DNA of 64,000 nt, taken from Dissulfurimicrobium hydrothermale. Its GTDB lineage: Bacteria > Desulfobacterota > Dissulfuribacteria > Dissulfuribacterales > Sh68. The DNA lies in the NCBI RefSeq assembly GCF_022026155.1, contig NZ_CP085041.1, positions 900,306 to 964,305 on the forward strand. The letters run 5' to 3'. The translations under genes were made by a program, and so were the position numbers. Positions 8,855-17,698 of the stretch are shown here, one piece after another. Below the pieces are notes generated by a model that worked only from the letters and a program-made list of their open reading frames with translations, searched no databases and had not been told where the DNA came from. Numbering within the stretch: position 1 is the first letter of the stretch; each line of letters opens with the position of its first letter.

Positions 8855-11038
8855 TTATACCAGCCAGAGCCTTCGTTCAAAGTCTTTATCTGGCATCTTG
8901 ATCGATAGATAGCCAGCCCTTGTCCATGTGTCCTGTACCAATCCATCTTGGATCGTTTTAATGTTAAGACTTAATTCCTCGCCTGCAATAAGGTTTAGGA
9001 AGACAAATGGTATCTCGAATTCGGCTATTTCTTCTATGGCGAACCTGATCCCTGATTCGTGAAGCGGGATCTCAAGGTCGTTCTTCTTGATTTGGCACCG
9101 CCATGTCGTTGTCCCGAGCTTATCCATCCCGACCTGGGCTGGATATGCCTCTATGGCGACCCTGTCTTTGGCTGTAGTAATTGATAGGCTTATGCCGAGA
9201 CCAGCAGGCCATTCCAAGAAGTTTTTTTTGGCAGGGTCGAGTCGCAGAAAGAGCGAATTTATGTTGAATCCGTAAAATATCCTGTTTAGATTTGAGGCGC
9301 TCCTGTGCATCGAGCCGCCCTGTTCGGCAAGCGAGACTGAACCAGCCCCATTCCATTCCCAATAAAAACTTATCCTGCCATCTATTATGGGTGTTATGAA
9401 CGCAACCGGTGTTGCGGCTGGCAGGATGGCCTTAGGCCGCCTCAGCGGGATCGAGAGATCAGCAGGGGCGGCGCGCCGAAGCGCCCTATAGGCCCCTTGT
9501 AGATGAAGCCTGAAGAGGCTGTCAAATTCATAGGCATAGCTGGTTGAAAATTTGTCGCCGTACCACCAGAACCAGTCGCTTCCCTCTGCCGCGAATATGG
9601 ATTCCATTGCATTGGATATCTCATTTTCACCAAGGATGCCGGTCTTGATTGCATCCTCCACGGCAGTCCTTGCCTCTCCAAGGACCTCCCACGCCCTGTT
9701 TTCCTCCTCCCCCCCTATCCATATACCAAAGTCACCGTTTATCCAAGAGCCAGTATGGAGGCGTGTCAGGGTTTTGTTTGGCGGATATCGTTTGAGATAA
9801 TCGCTTACCGTTACGAGCTCAAGATCGGGGTTGCAGATAATGCCGTCATAGAGTGCGCTGAGAAAACCCTCACCGCCGTCCATATAGTATTCCCATGGGT
9901 TTTCACCGTCAAGGATGACGGCCACGAAAGGCGGACGATCCGTTGTTGCAGAGAGCCTCCGTCTTATCTCGTTCAGTCTTGTAATAAAGTCGACCGCGGC
10001 TATTTCAGGGTCGTTTTCTTTATACACAAAGCCTATAAGGTCGGAGAGCTCATGGTGTCTGAAGATTATATCCATAGAGCTATCACCTATCTGCGCCTTG
10101 TAAGGCTGGAAGAGCGCATCGGGACCAGGGCTGTCGATGGATTTGTAGAGAATCGCCTCGTCTGTGGCCAACCATGAAAAACCGGCCTCGCTGGCGGCAG
10201 GGATAAGCTCAGGGGCCACTGAACCTTCGGAAGGCCAGAGGCCGCTTGGGGCCTTTTTGAATATTTTTTGACAGAAATCTTTACCTCTTTTAAGCTGGGC
10301 AGTGGCGTCCTGTGGATATGAAAAGCGGCGTGGGAGTCTGACGCCAGGCGCACATCTTTTTGCGTAATCGGTGTCCATGAGGAGAGGCAATATTGGGTGA
10401 TAAAACGGGCTTGTTGTTATCTCGATCTGATCGTCGGTCCATCTTTCGGCGTAGGATTGGATAAGTTCCTTCATTATATCAAGCTGGGCATCCAGGAGCC
10501 GTGCCTTTTCCTCTTCGGTAAAGAGCCGTCCTTTCTGGAAAAGACCGTTTATAAAAGGGTCTTTTCTTGCCGCAAAACCCATCCATGTGAGATTGAACCA
10601 GACCTGGAGATCCAGCAGATCCTGCTCTGAAAAACGGTTTCTGGTCCACGAGGCATCTGAAGGGACGAAGTCCCTGCCTCTTAAGGCCAGTAGCTGCACA
10701 TAGCGTTGGTATGGTTCAACCATAGTAGGCCAGTGGCAGCTGAAGAAATGGGTAAGTATGAATTCCTTTTCCGGGTTAGAGAGCTCCGAGGTCTTCTTGC
10801 GGCTGATCTCCAGAAACTCGTCAGTTTTGCCTTCGAGGTAAAGCCCGATCTGATAGAGAAGTGATGGGACGAAATTGAATGTAACCCTTGCCTCACGTCT
10901 CCCTTTCAGGCACGAAAGCATATCGTTGTATGCCTTGACAGAATGGAGACGTACCCACGGCATTGCAAAACGGCCGCTTACAGGGTCAAGATAAAGCGGT
11001 TGATGCATATGCCAGACAAGGGCGCAGTAGAGCTTCAT
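8855..11038 (-). CDS. Glycoside hydrolase family 57 protein (alpha-amylase / amylopullulanase type)
   Basis: A 727-residue cytoplasmic protein with no signal peptide. The N-terminal GH57 barrel opens with the family motif (LVWHMHQPLYLDP). The catalytic nucleophile lies in GLWPSEGSVAPEL and the acid/base in ILDGENPWEYY. The C-terminal roughly 200 residues form beta-rich domains as in amylopullulanase-like GH57 enzymes. It probably hydrolyses or remodels alpha-glucans such as glycogen. It sits between dksA and galT in a tightly packed run. The exact activity (alpha-amylase, 4-alpha-glucanotransferase, branching enzyme) cannot be settled from motifs alone. Confidence 0.93.
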   Translation of the reverse strand: MKLYCALVWHMHQPLYLDPVSGRFAMPWVRLHSVKAYNDMLSCLKGRREARVTFNFVPSLLYQIGLYLEGKTDEFLEISRKKTSELSNPEKEFILTHFFSCHWPTMVEPYQRYVQLLALRGRDFVPSDASWTRNRFSEQDLLDLQVWFNLTWMGFAARKDPFINGLFQKGRLFTEEEKARLLDAQLDIMKELIQSYAERWTDDQIEITTSPFYHPILPLLMDTDYAKRCAPGVRLPRRFSYPQDATAQLKRGKDFCQKIFKKAPSGLWPSEGSVAPELIPAASEAGFSWLATDEAILYKSIDSPGPDALFQPYKAQIGDSSMDIIFRHHELSDLIGFVYKENDPEIAAVDFITRLNEIRRRLSATTDRPPFVAVILDGENPWEYYMDGGEGFLSALYDGIICNPDLELVTVSDYLKRYPPNKTLTRLHTGSWINGDFGIWIGGEEENRAWEVLGEARTAVEDAIKTGILGENEISNAMESIFAAEGSDWFWWYGDKFSTSYAYEFDSLFRLHLQGAYRALRRAAPADLSIPLRRPKAILPAATPVAFITPIIDGRISFYWEWNGAGSVSLAEQGGSMHRSASNLNRIFYGFNINSLFLRLDPAKKNFLEWPAGLGISLSITTAKDRVAIEAYPAQVGMDKLGTTTWRCQIKKNDLEIPLHESGIRFAIEEIAEFEIPFVFLNLIAGEELSLNIKTIQDGLVQDTWTRAGYLSIKMPDKDFERRLWLV

Positions 11039-11042
11039 ACAT

Positions 11043-11405
11043 TTAAAGGCCTCTAGCCTTTTCTTCCCGTTCCTCTTTGGATTTGCATTCTATACACAGT
11101 GTGGTTACCGGTCTAGCCTCAAGACGGCCGATGCTGATCTCCTCCCCGCACTTTTCGCATATTCCATAGGTGCCGTTGTCTATTTTCTCAAGGGCCTTTT
11201 GTATCTTTTTTATGAGTTTTCTCTCCCTATCTCTTATGCGTAATTCAAAATTGCGGTCTGATTCAACGGATGCCCTGTCGGTCGGGTCAGGAAAGTTTTC
11301 GTCCATACCGGTCATCTCATCGATAGTCCTGTCCGCCTCGCCCAGGAGCTCGTTCAGTTTTTGCTGAAGTATCTTGCGGAAATGTTCAAGTTGAGCCTTA
11401 TCCAC
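11043..11405 (-). CDS. dksA: DksA/TraR-family zinc-finger transcription factor
   Basis: A small RNA-polymerase-binding regulator that acts through the secondary channel, usually with ppGpp. The N-terminal coiled coil holds acidic tip residues. The C-terminal zinc finger is C-x2-C-x17-C-x2-C (CEKCGEEISIGRLEARP then LCIECK). GTG at 11405 is chosen because AGGAGG ends five bases before it; a TTG one codon earlier is too close. It lies four bases from the GH57 start and 21 bases from the moaC end. Its length (120 aa) is shorter than E. coli DksA (151) but usual for the family in this group. Confidence 0.92.
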   Translation of the reverse strand: MDKAQLEHFRKILQQKLNELLGEADRTIDEMTGMDENFPDPTDRASVESDRNFELRIRDRERKLIKKIQKALEKIDNGTYGICEKCGEEISIGRLEARPVTTLCIECKSKEEREEKARGL

Positions 11406-11429
11406 CAATGCCTCCTAATTTTATTATGA

Positions 11430-11909
11430 TCATCTCTTCCAGGCGCCGCTCTTCCCGCCCGATTTGGATTCAAGACGTATTTCCCTTATGACTATACCTT
11501 TTTCTAAGGCCTTGCACATATCATAGATTGTAAGTGCAGCGACGGAAACTGAGGTCAGTGCCTCCATCTCCACCCCTGTGACGCCATTTGTCTTTACCTT
11601 AGCCTGTATTACTACTGAAGATTCAATTGGATCAAGGGTAAAATCGATCTCGATCGAACTAAGCGGCAGGGGGTGACAAAGGGGGATCAGCGCGTCCACC
11701 TTCTTGGCGGCCATTATTCCTGCCACCCTAGCCACGGCCAAGACATCTCCTTTTGGTACGCCGTTTTCGGTAAGGGCATTGAATGCCTTTTCCCCCAGCA
11801 TAACCCTACCGGAGGCCACGGCCTCCCGTTGCGTTGCGGTCTTGTGGCTCACATCGACCATGCAGGCCCGTCCCTTTTTGTCCAGATGTGAAAAGCCCGA
11901 ATTGCTCAA
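11430..11909 (-). CDS. moaC: Cyclic pyranopterin monophosphate synthase
   Basis: Second step of molybdenum cofactor synthesis: it converts the MoaA product into cyclic pyranopterin monophosphate. The 159-residue protein has the catalytic [13 protein letters not shown] and [11 protein letters not shown] motifs. It starts at TTG 11909 behind GGAGGGGGCG and overlaps the dnaJ stop (TTGA), so translation is coupled. The other moa genes are absent from the window. An internal ATG 16 codons in (MVDVSHK) matches the N-terminus of many homologues and is an alternative start. Confidence 0.95.
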   Translation of the reverse strand: MSNSGFSHLDKKGRACMVDVSHKTATQREAVASGRVMLGEKAFNALTENGVPKGDVLAVARVAGIMAAKKVDALIPLCHPLPLSSIEIDFTLDPIESSVVIQAKVKTNGVTGVEMEALTSVSVAALTIYDMCKALEKGIVIREIRLESKSGGKSGAWKR

Positions 11910-13048
11910 ATCGCCCCCTCCTTTTTACCTGCCATCTCATGGCCTTCAAACCTCTTGAAAAACCTCCTAAATATACCACCCTCATCCTTTTCTTTCTCCA
12001 GCGACGCGAATTCCCTGAGCAGTTCCTTCTGTCTTTCTGTGAGTCTTGTCGGGGTCAGAACCGCTACCTCGATGACCTGGTCTCCTGTTCCTAGACCCCT
12101 AAGGTCAGGGACGCCTAGCCCCTTGAGCCTTAATGTCTCCCCGGATTGGACGCCGGCCGGTATCTTGAGTTTGTGGGGACCATCCAAGGTGAGCACCTCG
12201 ATCTCGTCTCCAAGGGCCGCCTGCGTCATGGAGATCTGTATCCGGCAGTGCAGGTCGTTTCCACGTCTCTCAAGGAATTCATGTGGTTCGACATGGAGTA
12301 TAATGTATAGATCTCCCCTTGGGCCGCCTCTGACCCCAGCTTCGCCTTCTCCACGGAGCCTAAGTCTGGCGCCGTCGTCAGCCCCTGCCGGGATTCTTAT
12401 CTTCACCCTGCGTTTCTCGCGGATCCTGCCCTGCCCACCGCATGCATTGCATGGGTTTGTTATAATAACGCCTCTGCCATGACAATTCGGGCAGGTGGTT
12501 GCAATCCTGAAGAAACCCTCAGCCCTTATAACCTGGCCCCTGCCGCCGCAGAGATGGCAGACCGTCGGCTGGGTACCTGGCCTGAGTCCGCTTCCCAGGC
12601 ATTCTTGACAGGATTCAAGCCTTGTTATCTCTATTTCTTTATCTGCGCCCCTTGCCGCCTCTTCAAAAGAGATGGAGAGATCGTATCTCAGATCCGCCCC
12701 TTGTTCAGGCCTTAATCCAGATCCTTGATGGCGGCGACCGGTCGAGAAACCGAAGATATCCTCAAAGAGGTCGCTGAACGCGCTAAAGATGTCTTCCTGG
12801 CGGCTGAAACCGCTGAAACCCATTCCGGCCATGCCATCGTGTCCATGAAGGTCATACACCCTGCGTTTTTCCGGGTCTTGAAGTACCTCATAGGCCTCGG
12901 CGGCCTCTTTAAACCTCTCTTCAGCCTCCTTGTCGCCAGGATTTCTGTCGGGATGGTACTTAAGGGCCAGTTTCCTGTAGGCCTTTTTAATTTCTTCAGG
13001 AGAGGCGGTCCTCGAGACACCCAATATGTCGTAATAGTCCCTTTTCAT
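11906..13048 (-). CDS. dnaJ: Chaperone protein DnaJ
   Basis: Hsp40 co-chaperone that loads substrates on DnaK. The J domain has HPD at residues 32-34, followed by a short Gly/Phe region (residues about 75-110) and four CxxCxGxG zinc motifs ([32 protein letters not shown]). The C-terminal substrate-binding domains complete 380 residues. dnaK is not adjacent; the gene is embedded between rpoZ and moaC, so heat-shock control is not evident here. Confidence 0.97.
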   Translation of the reverse strand: MKRDYYDILGVSRTASPEEIKKAYRKLALKYHPDRNPGDKEAEERFKEAAEAYEVLQDPEKRRVYDLHGHDGMAGMGFSGFSRQEDIFSAFSDLFEDIFGFSTGRRHQGSGLRPEQGADLRYDLSISFEEAARGADKEIEITRLESCQECLGSGLRPGTQPTVCHLCGGRGQVIRAEGFFRIATTCPNCHGRGVIITNPCNACGGQGRIREKRRVKIRIPAGADDGARLRLRGEGEAGVRGGPRGDLYIILHVEPHEFLERRGNDLHCRIQISMTQAALGDEIEVLTLDGPHKLKIPAGVQSGETLRLKGLGVPDLRGLGTGDQVIEVAVLTPTRLTERQKELLREFASLEKEKDEGGIFRRFFKRFEGHEMAGKKEGAI

Positions 13049-13072
13049 GATCCTGTCCGGAGGTTCTTTTAA

Positions 13073-13342
13073 TTATTGAGGCGTTTCGGACAGAAAGGCC
13101 TCTGGCTGAAAACTCTTGTAGGCCCTTTGTTCTTCTGCCTCGCGGCCAAGTTCGTCTAGATTTTCATAGGTCACCTTGCCGGCTGCTATTTCCCTAAGGG
13201 CGGTGACGATTTCCTTGTTTTTGCATTGCACGAGGGGTGCAGCACCCTTTCTGAGCTGTTTGACCCTCTCTACAGCGAGATATACAAGCGAGAACCGATC
13301 CCTTACCTTCTCAAGGCAGTCTTCAACTGTTATCCTGGCCAT
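13073..13342 (-). CDS. rpoZ: DNA-directed RNA polymerase omega subunit
   Basis: An 89-residue assembly subunit of RNA polymerase. [30 protein letters not shown] is cut here to its key parts: [10 protein letters not shown] at the start, [12 protein letters not shown], and the [16 protein letters not shown] helix typical of omega. A strong ribosome site (AAAGGGGGC) precedes the ATG. It is first in the run rpoZ-dnaJ-moaC-dksA-GH57-galT, and the promoter should lie in the AT-rich DNA just above 13342. Confidence 0.95.
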   Translation of the reverse strand: MARITVEDCLEKVRDRFSLVYLAVERVKQLRKGAAPLVQCKNKEIVTALREIAAGKVTYENLDELGREAEEQRAYKSFQPEAFLSETPQ

Positions 13343-13801
13343 CTCAGCCCCCTTTTGTTTTTTGATCGCTTCATTATTTTTTAGATAGAATTCAAAAAAG
13401 ATATATTATTATAATATCTGTCCGGCTTGGCGCAATCCCCAGCCTCTTTGGTCGTTGTCACGACATCTGACTTTAATAATTGTGCATGGGCATTGGGGCA
13501 GGACGTTTTATAACCGATGTCCTCTGCTGCTTGTAACCCAATCTTAATCTCTGAAATGAAGAGGGTATTATGTTATTTTTGAAGTAAAGATATTGATTTC
13601 TGTTCGAAGGTAATTTAAGTAATATATTTTAATTTTGCTGCTTTTTATAGTACCTTTATGGCAAAGGTGTCTGCTGCGAAGAAATTTCTGATGGCCCTGA
13701 CCTGACAGGAGATAAGTTTTACTTTATCGCGTTCGCCCAGTGTGCGCCCGATCTTTAGTTTTGCGGTGGGTTTTTAGGGCGGCTGGGAGGATGATATCTT
13801 C
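13343..13801. other. 459-bp gene-free region with several small inverted repeats
   Basis: Divergent promoter region between rpoZ and the diguanylate cyclase. No convincing reading frame is present. I see four hairpin-capable elements. First, GTCGT/ACGAC at 13451-13464. Second, a longer interrupted stem at 13492-13542 (ATTGGG pairs CCCAAT outside, GGAC pairs GTCC and GCA pairs TGC inside). Third, ACCTTT/AAAGGT at 13652-13668. Fourth, GATAA/TTATC near 13712-13729. This could be a small RNA or a structured leader; I recognise no known RNA family. Confidence 0.45.
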
Positions 13802-14863
13802 ATGTCCGATATGTCTGATGAATTGTTGCAAGAAGAAGACCGCCTACTGATAGTAGATGATGATGAAGCGATCTTACGGCTTTTAAGGGATTTTTTGAGC
13901 GAAATCGGTCTTCCTTGCAGCCTGGCAAGGGACGGTCTCCAAGCTATAGTCTCGATGGAGCGGGTACCGGCAGCCGTTATAGTCACGGATCTATTGATGC
14001 CCAATATGAATGGTCTTGAGCTCACAAGCAAGGTTAAGGCAAGGTGGCCCGATACAGATATAATCGTTATGACCGGCTTTACAAAAGATTTTAGATATAC
14101 AGACGTAATAAAGGCAGGAGCAAGCGACTTTATTCAGAAGCCGTTCAGTCTTGATGAATTCGAGGCCAAATTGTTGAGATTGATGAAGGAGAGGGCGTTA
14201 AGGCACAAGCTTGAGCAGCTCTCATTAAGAGACACCCTTACCGATTTGTATAACCGACGTTTCTTTGACCAAAGGCTTGAGGAGGAGGCTGAAAGGGCGG
14301 CTAGACAAGGTTATGGCCTTTATCTTGCGATTGTCGATATAGACAATTTCAAGGCATTGAATGATCAGAAAGGTCATGAGTTTGGCGACAAGGTTTTGAT
14401 CTCTCTGGGGGAGGTGTTAAAAAGCTCCATTCGGAATTCCGTAGATACACCTTGCCGGATCGGCGGCGACGAATTTGCAGTTATACTGCCTCAAGTAGGT
14501 GCTAAAGAGGCGGAGATGATAGCTGAACGTATACGCAGGAACTATCTCAATTACAAAGATAGGGGCGAGACCACCCTAAGTGTCGGGGTGGCCGGGTTCA
14601 AAAAGACGTCGCAGAGGCTGAGAGACGATGTAACCAGCTTGATACACGAGGCCGATGAGGCCATGTATGTGGCTAAGAAGACTGGCGGCGACAAGGTGGT
14701 TGCTAAGGACGTTACAGGCGGTTCAAACTCGAAGCGTTCAAAGGCGGAGACTGTTGCAATTGCGAGCAAAATAAGTTCCCCCCCCCCCCCCCCGATTAGC
14801 TATGACATAGGGGTTGCCGTTGCCATTTTGAGCTTTATATACTCTTCAAGTATCTTTTTATGA
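13802..14863 (+). CDS. Response regulator with GGDEF domain (diguanylate cyclase)
   Basis: A receiver domain (residues about 14-125: D20-D22, phospho-acceptor D63, Lys113) drives a GGDEF domain (residues about 140-305, GGDEF at 221-225) that makes cyclic di-GMP from two GTP. The inhibitory RxxD site is degenerate: NSVD stands at 212-215, so product inhibition may be lost. The ribosome site GGGAGG precedes the ATG. The last 28 residues, from a Pro run onward, are read through a C16 tract and overlap the convergent NUDIX gene. One C more would stop the protein right after the prolines, and one C fewer five residues later, so the true C-terminus is uncertain. No partner kinase is adjacent. Confidence 0.93.
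   Translation: MSDMSDELLQEEDRLLIVDDDEAILRLLRDFLSEIGLPCSLARDGLQAIVSMERVPAAVIVTDLLMPNMNGLELTSKVKARWPDTDIIVMTGFTKDFRYTDVIKAGASDFIQKPFSLDEFEAKLLRLMKERALRHKLEQLSLRDTLTDLYNRRFFDQRLEEEAERAARQGYGLYLAIVDIDNFKALNDQKGHEFGDKVLISLGEVLKSSIRNSVDTPCRIGGDEFAVILPQVGAKEAEMIAERIRRNYLNYKDRGETTLSVGVAGFKKTSQRLRDDVTSLIHEADEAMYVAKKTGGDKVVAKDVTGGSNSKRSKAETVAIASKISSPPPPPISYDIGVAVAILSFIYSSSIFL
14778..14793. repeat. C16 homopolymer at the diguanylate cyclase 3' end
   Basis: Sixteen consecutive C lie inside the last codons of the cyclase gene and a few bases beyond the NUDIX stop. Tract length decides which of three C-terminal tails the cyclase receives. Tracts like this mutate by slippage and are also error-prone in sequencing. 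Confidence 0.9.
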
Positions 14864-15264
14864 TCAAAAGCAAGGTCGGTAGGGAAGTTGTTGAGAGGGA
14901 AGATCTCGGTTGATCTTGCATCGTCTCCAGCCTGTGGCTCACCTTGGGCCTCTGCTATGAATACCGTGCTGATTGTGTGCATTCGAGGATCCCGGTCTGG
15001 GTTTGAATAGACGCCTAGAAGGGTCTTGAGCCTTATTTTTAGGCCAGTCTCCTCAAGGGCCTCTCTTATTGCAGCCGCCTCCACGCATTCGCCGTAATCT
15101 ACAAAGCCCCCAGGTATGGCCCAGCCAAAAGGCGGGTTCTTTCGTTCGATAAGGACTATCCCCCCCGCGGTCTCTATGATTATATCTACGGTCGGGATGG
15201 GGTTTGCGTGGATCTTTATCTTTTCTTGGCACCTTGGGCAGGTGATTTCTCGGAATGTGGACAT
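14800..15264 (-). CDS. NUDIX hydrolase with N-terminal CxxC
   Basis: A 154-residue Mg-dependent pyrophosphatase of the NUDIX superfamily. The box GX5EX7REUXEEXGU is complete at residues 53-75 (GFVDYGECVEAAAIREALEE in part). An N-terminal CPRC could be half of a zinc ribbon. The resemblance to ADP-ribose/NADH-type enzymes (FGWAIPGGFVDYGE) suggests a nucleoside diphosphate derivative as substrate, but the specificity is not visible. It converges on the cyclase gene, and its stop at 14800-14802 lies next to the C16 tract. Confidence 0.92.
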   Translation of the reverse strand: MSTFREITCPRCQEKIKIHANPIPTVDIIIETAGGIVLIERKNPPFGWAIPGGFVDYGECVEAAAIREALEETGLKIRLKTLLGVYSNPDRDPRMHTISTVFIAEAQGEPQAGDDARSTEIFPLNNFPTDLAFDHKKILEEYIKLKMATATPMS

Positions 15265-15301
15265 CTTTATCTTCCAGTCTTCTTTTCGATATTAATTTAA
15301 T

Positions 15302-15327
15302 TGACAGGACCTGTTATCCTGTTGTCA
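15302..15327 (-). other. Imperfect hairpin between IMPase-like gene and NUDIX gene
   Basis: TGACAGGA and TCCTGTTGTCA pair with a three-base bulge around CCTGTTA. On the minus strand the stem is followed by an AT-rich stretch (ATTAAATTAAT). It may act as a weak terminator for the upstream cluster or lie in the NUDIX leader. There is no clean U run. Confidence 0.3.
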
Positions 15328-15379
15328 GGTAGGTTTTTTGCAGGATCTGGTATAATATTAATGAGGTGCAACAACCCTT

Positions 15380-16249
15380 TCAAGCTGTCATGCAGGTGAC
15401 GCCTCTTTTTAGATGTTGGCTGAAAGGCATGAGGATGTTGCCTAATTCCCTGTGTATCAGGCCGTTTGTTGCCATTATCTCCTGCATGAAAGGTGAATAG
15501 ACGCTGCCCCTGAAATCGGTTACCTTGCCGCCGGCCTCTTCCACGAGGAGTTTACCTGCGGCGGTATCCCATGGTTTCAGTTTTATCTCCCAAAAACCGT
15601 CGAATCTGCCACATGCCACATAGGCGAGGTCAAGGGCTGCCGCCCCGGCCCTCCTTACCCCCTGGACCTTTGTTACTACGGCCTTGAATGCGGCCATTAC
15701 ATCTGCAGCGTCTTCCTGGACATCATAAGGGAACCCGGTGGCCAAAAGGGCGTCTTCAATGGTAGGCGTATTTGAGACCTTGATTGGTCGGCCGTTGAGC
15801 CACGCCCCTTTGCCGAGGCTTGCCGAGAACGTCTCTTGTTGGACCGGACAGTGGATTATGCCCAGGATGACCTTGTCCCCGCTGGCAAGGGCAATGGACA
15901 CACCGAACCATGGAAAGGCATGGGCGAAATTGGTGGTCCCATCCAGCGGATCGACTATCCAAAAGAAGTCGTCTTTTGAGGCTGAACGATACTCGGGGTT
16001 TGTCTCCTCAGAAAGGACCGGGATGCCAGGGTGGGTTGATTTTAATACCTCAATTATGACCCTTTCCGATGCGACATCTGCTTCTGTGACAAGATCTATC
16101 CTGCCCTTGTGTCGTATATCCTTGATGCGGCCGAATAGGGATTTAAGGACCTTTCCCGCCTTCAATGCAGCCTGTTCCGCTGTTTTCAAGAGGGAATGGG
16201 CGGCATCAGGGTCTTCGTATATTAGAATCCCCTCTTTTTCGTTTGTCAT
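15380..16249 (-). CDS. Inositol monophosphatase family protein
   Basis: A Mg-dependent phosphatase of the IMPase/SuhB/FBPase superfamily, 289 residues. The metal site motifs are present: EETNPE, WIVDPLDGTTNFAH and WDTAAGKLLVEEAGG. The substrate may be inositol phosphate, or fructose bisphosphate as in archaeal dual-function enzymes; the sequence alone does not decide. It is the last gene behind mnmE (21-bp gap) in the rpmH-to-mnmE cluster. The N-terminal extension of about 20 residues before the first helix is longer than in E. coli SuhB. Confidence 0.92.
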   Translation of the reverse strand: MTNEKEGILIYEDPDAAHSLLKTAEQAALKAGKVLKSLFGRIKDIRHKGRIDLVTEADVASERVIIEVLKSTHPGIPVLSEETNPEYRSASKDDFFWIVDPLDGTTNFAHAFPWFGVSIALASGDKVILGIIHCPVQQETFSASLGKGAWLNGRPIKVSNTPTIEDALLATGFPYDVQEDAADVMAAFKAVVTKVQGVRRAGAAALDLAYVACGRFDGFWEIKLKPWDTAAGKLLVEEAGGKVTDFRGSVYSPFMQEIMATNGLIHRELGNILMPFSQHLKRGVTCMTA

Positions 16250-16270
16250 AATTTTATCCTAATGGCTATT

Positions 16271-17698
16271 TTATTTTCCAATACAGAAACGGCTGAATAT
16301 CTCGTCAAGTATCTCCTGCCCCATCTCTATTCCAAGCACCTCGTTCAGTTTTTTGAGGGCGTCGTTTAGGTCAATGGCTATCAGCTCTTCCGGGGCCCTG
16401 TCTTTAAGATTGCCGCACGCCCTTTGGATGGCGGCCGTCGCCTGTTCGATGGCGTTTTTTTGCCTGATGTTCGGGATAAAAACAGGTACGCCTTGGATGT
16501 TACTCGAGTCCTTGAGCAGTAGCCTTATGATTTCTCTTTTAAGCTCATGGAGTCCTTGTGCATCCGACGCCGAGGTTATCACAAGGCCTGCCTCAGTGTC
16601 CCTTGCTGCCAGCCTGGCGCTCACTGCCTCTTTGATCCGTTCCAGATCCGGTCGGCAGACGATATCGGCCTTGTTCAACGCTGCAATCAGGGGTCTACCA
16701 GTCGGCAATATGTCCATGAGCGCCATATCTTCTTCCGTAATGTCGCGGCTTGTATCAAAGACGGCGATTGTGAGATCGGCCCTCTTGATCTCCTCCAAAG
16801 AAAGCCCCATGCCTATAGCCTCAATAGGATCGCGGCTGTCTTTATTTATGCCGGCCGTATCGACTAGCGTCACGGATACGCCCTCTAGCTCTAGGGTCTC
16901 TTCGATCGTGTCTCTAGTGGTGCCAGGAATCGGGCTTACTATGACCCGACATGAGCCGAGCATGGCGTTGAAGAGGCTCGATTTGCCGACATTGGGCCTG
17001 CCGACAAGGGCGATCCTTGCACCTTCCCGTAGGATCCGACTATGGCTGTAGGCATCCAGGAGGCTGCTGAGCGGTGAAATGGCCTGTTCCATGAGATTCG
17101 TCAGCATAGTGTTGGCGTCAAAGGGTCTGATTTCATCTTCAGGGAAGTCGATCACAGCCTCTATATGAGCGAGCGTCTGGATTATTATCTGTCTGACCGC
17201 CTCTATCCGGCTGGTCAACGCCCCTTCGAGCGCGGCTGCAGCAAGGCTGCGTTCTTTTTCGGTCTTTGCTTGGACGATTTCCAGGACCGCCTCCGCCTGG
17301 GAAAGGTCAATCCTGCCGTTTAGATAGGCCCTTTTTGTAAACTCCCCTGGTTCCGCAATCCTGGCGCCAAGACCTGTTACCGCCTCCAGGAGATGTTTCG
17401 ATACCGCCCGCCCCCCGTGGCAATGGAGTTCGACCGTATCTTCTCTCGTGTAGGTGTTGGGTGCCTTCATAAAGACAGCGAGTATTTCGTCTATTACTAT
17501 GCCATCTCTCGGATCTATGGCGTGTCCGTAATAAAGGCGGTGGGATTCGATGGATGAACCGGCCCTTTTTGGTCTGAATATCTTGCGGAGTATATCCAGA
17601 CTGGACGTTCCGCTTATTCTTATAATCCCTATCCCGCCTGTGCCAACAGGGGTTGCTATAGCTGCAATGGTATCTTCTTCTTTAAAGAGGTCATTCAC
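16271..17698 (-). CDS. mnmE: tRNA uridine-5-carboxymethylaminomethyl modification GTPase
   Basis: With MnmG it modifies the wobble uridine of certain tRNAs. The N-terminal formyl-THF-binding domain (IAAIATPVGTGGIGIIRISG) is followed by a helical domain with the GTPase inserted. The P-loop GRPNVGKSS is at residues 233-241, with DTAGI for G3 and NKAD for G4. The C-terminus ends with the invariant FCIGK. Its length of 475 is typical. GTG at 17698 overlaps the jag stop by eight bases, so translation is coupled. Confidence 0.97.
   Translation of the reverse strand: MNDLFKEEDTIAAIATPVGTGGIGIIRISGTSSLDILRKIFRPKRAGSSIESHRLYYGHAIDPRDGIVIDEILAVFMKAPNTYTREDTVELHCHGGRAVSKHLLEAVTGLGARIAEPGEFTKRAYLNGRIDLSQAEAVLEIVQAKTEKERSLAAAALEGALTSRIEAVRQIIIQTLAHIEAVIDFPEDEIRPFDANTMLTNLMEQAISPLSSLLDAYSHSRILREGARIALVGRPNVGKSSLFNAMLGSCRVIVSPIPGTTRDTIEETLELEGVSVTLVDTAGINKDSRDPIEAIGMGLSLEEIKRADLTIAVFDTSRDITEEDMALMDILPTGRPLIAALNKADIVCRPDLERIKEAVSARLAARDTEAGLVITSASDAQGLHELKREIIRLLLKDSSNIQGVPVFIPNIRQKNAIEQATAAIQRACGNLKDRAPEELIAIDLNDALKKLNEVLGIEMGQEILDEIFSRFCIGK

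Noticed and set aside
8235-8912. 225-codon plus-strand frame
   Set aside because: Shadow of galT, antisense, no family resemblance.
16353-17051. 232-codon plus-strand frame
   Set aside because: Shadow of mnmE, with Ser/Leu-rich antisense composition and no domain.
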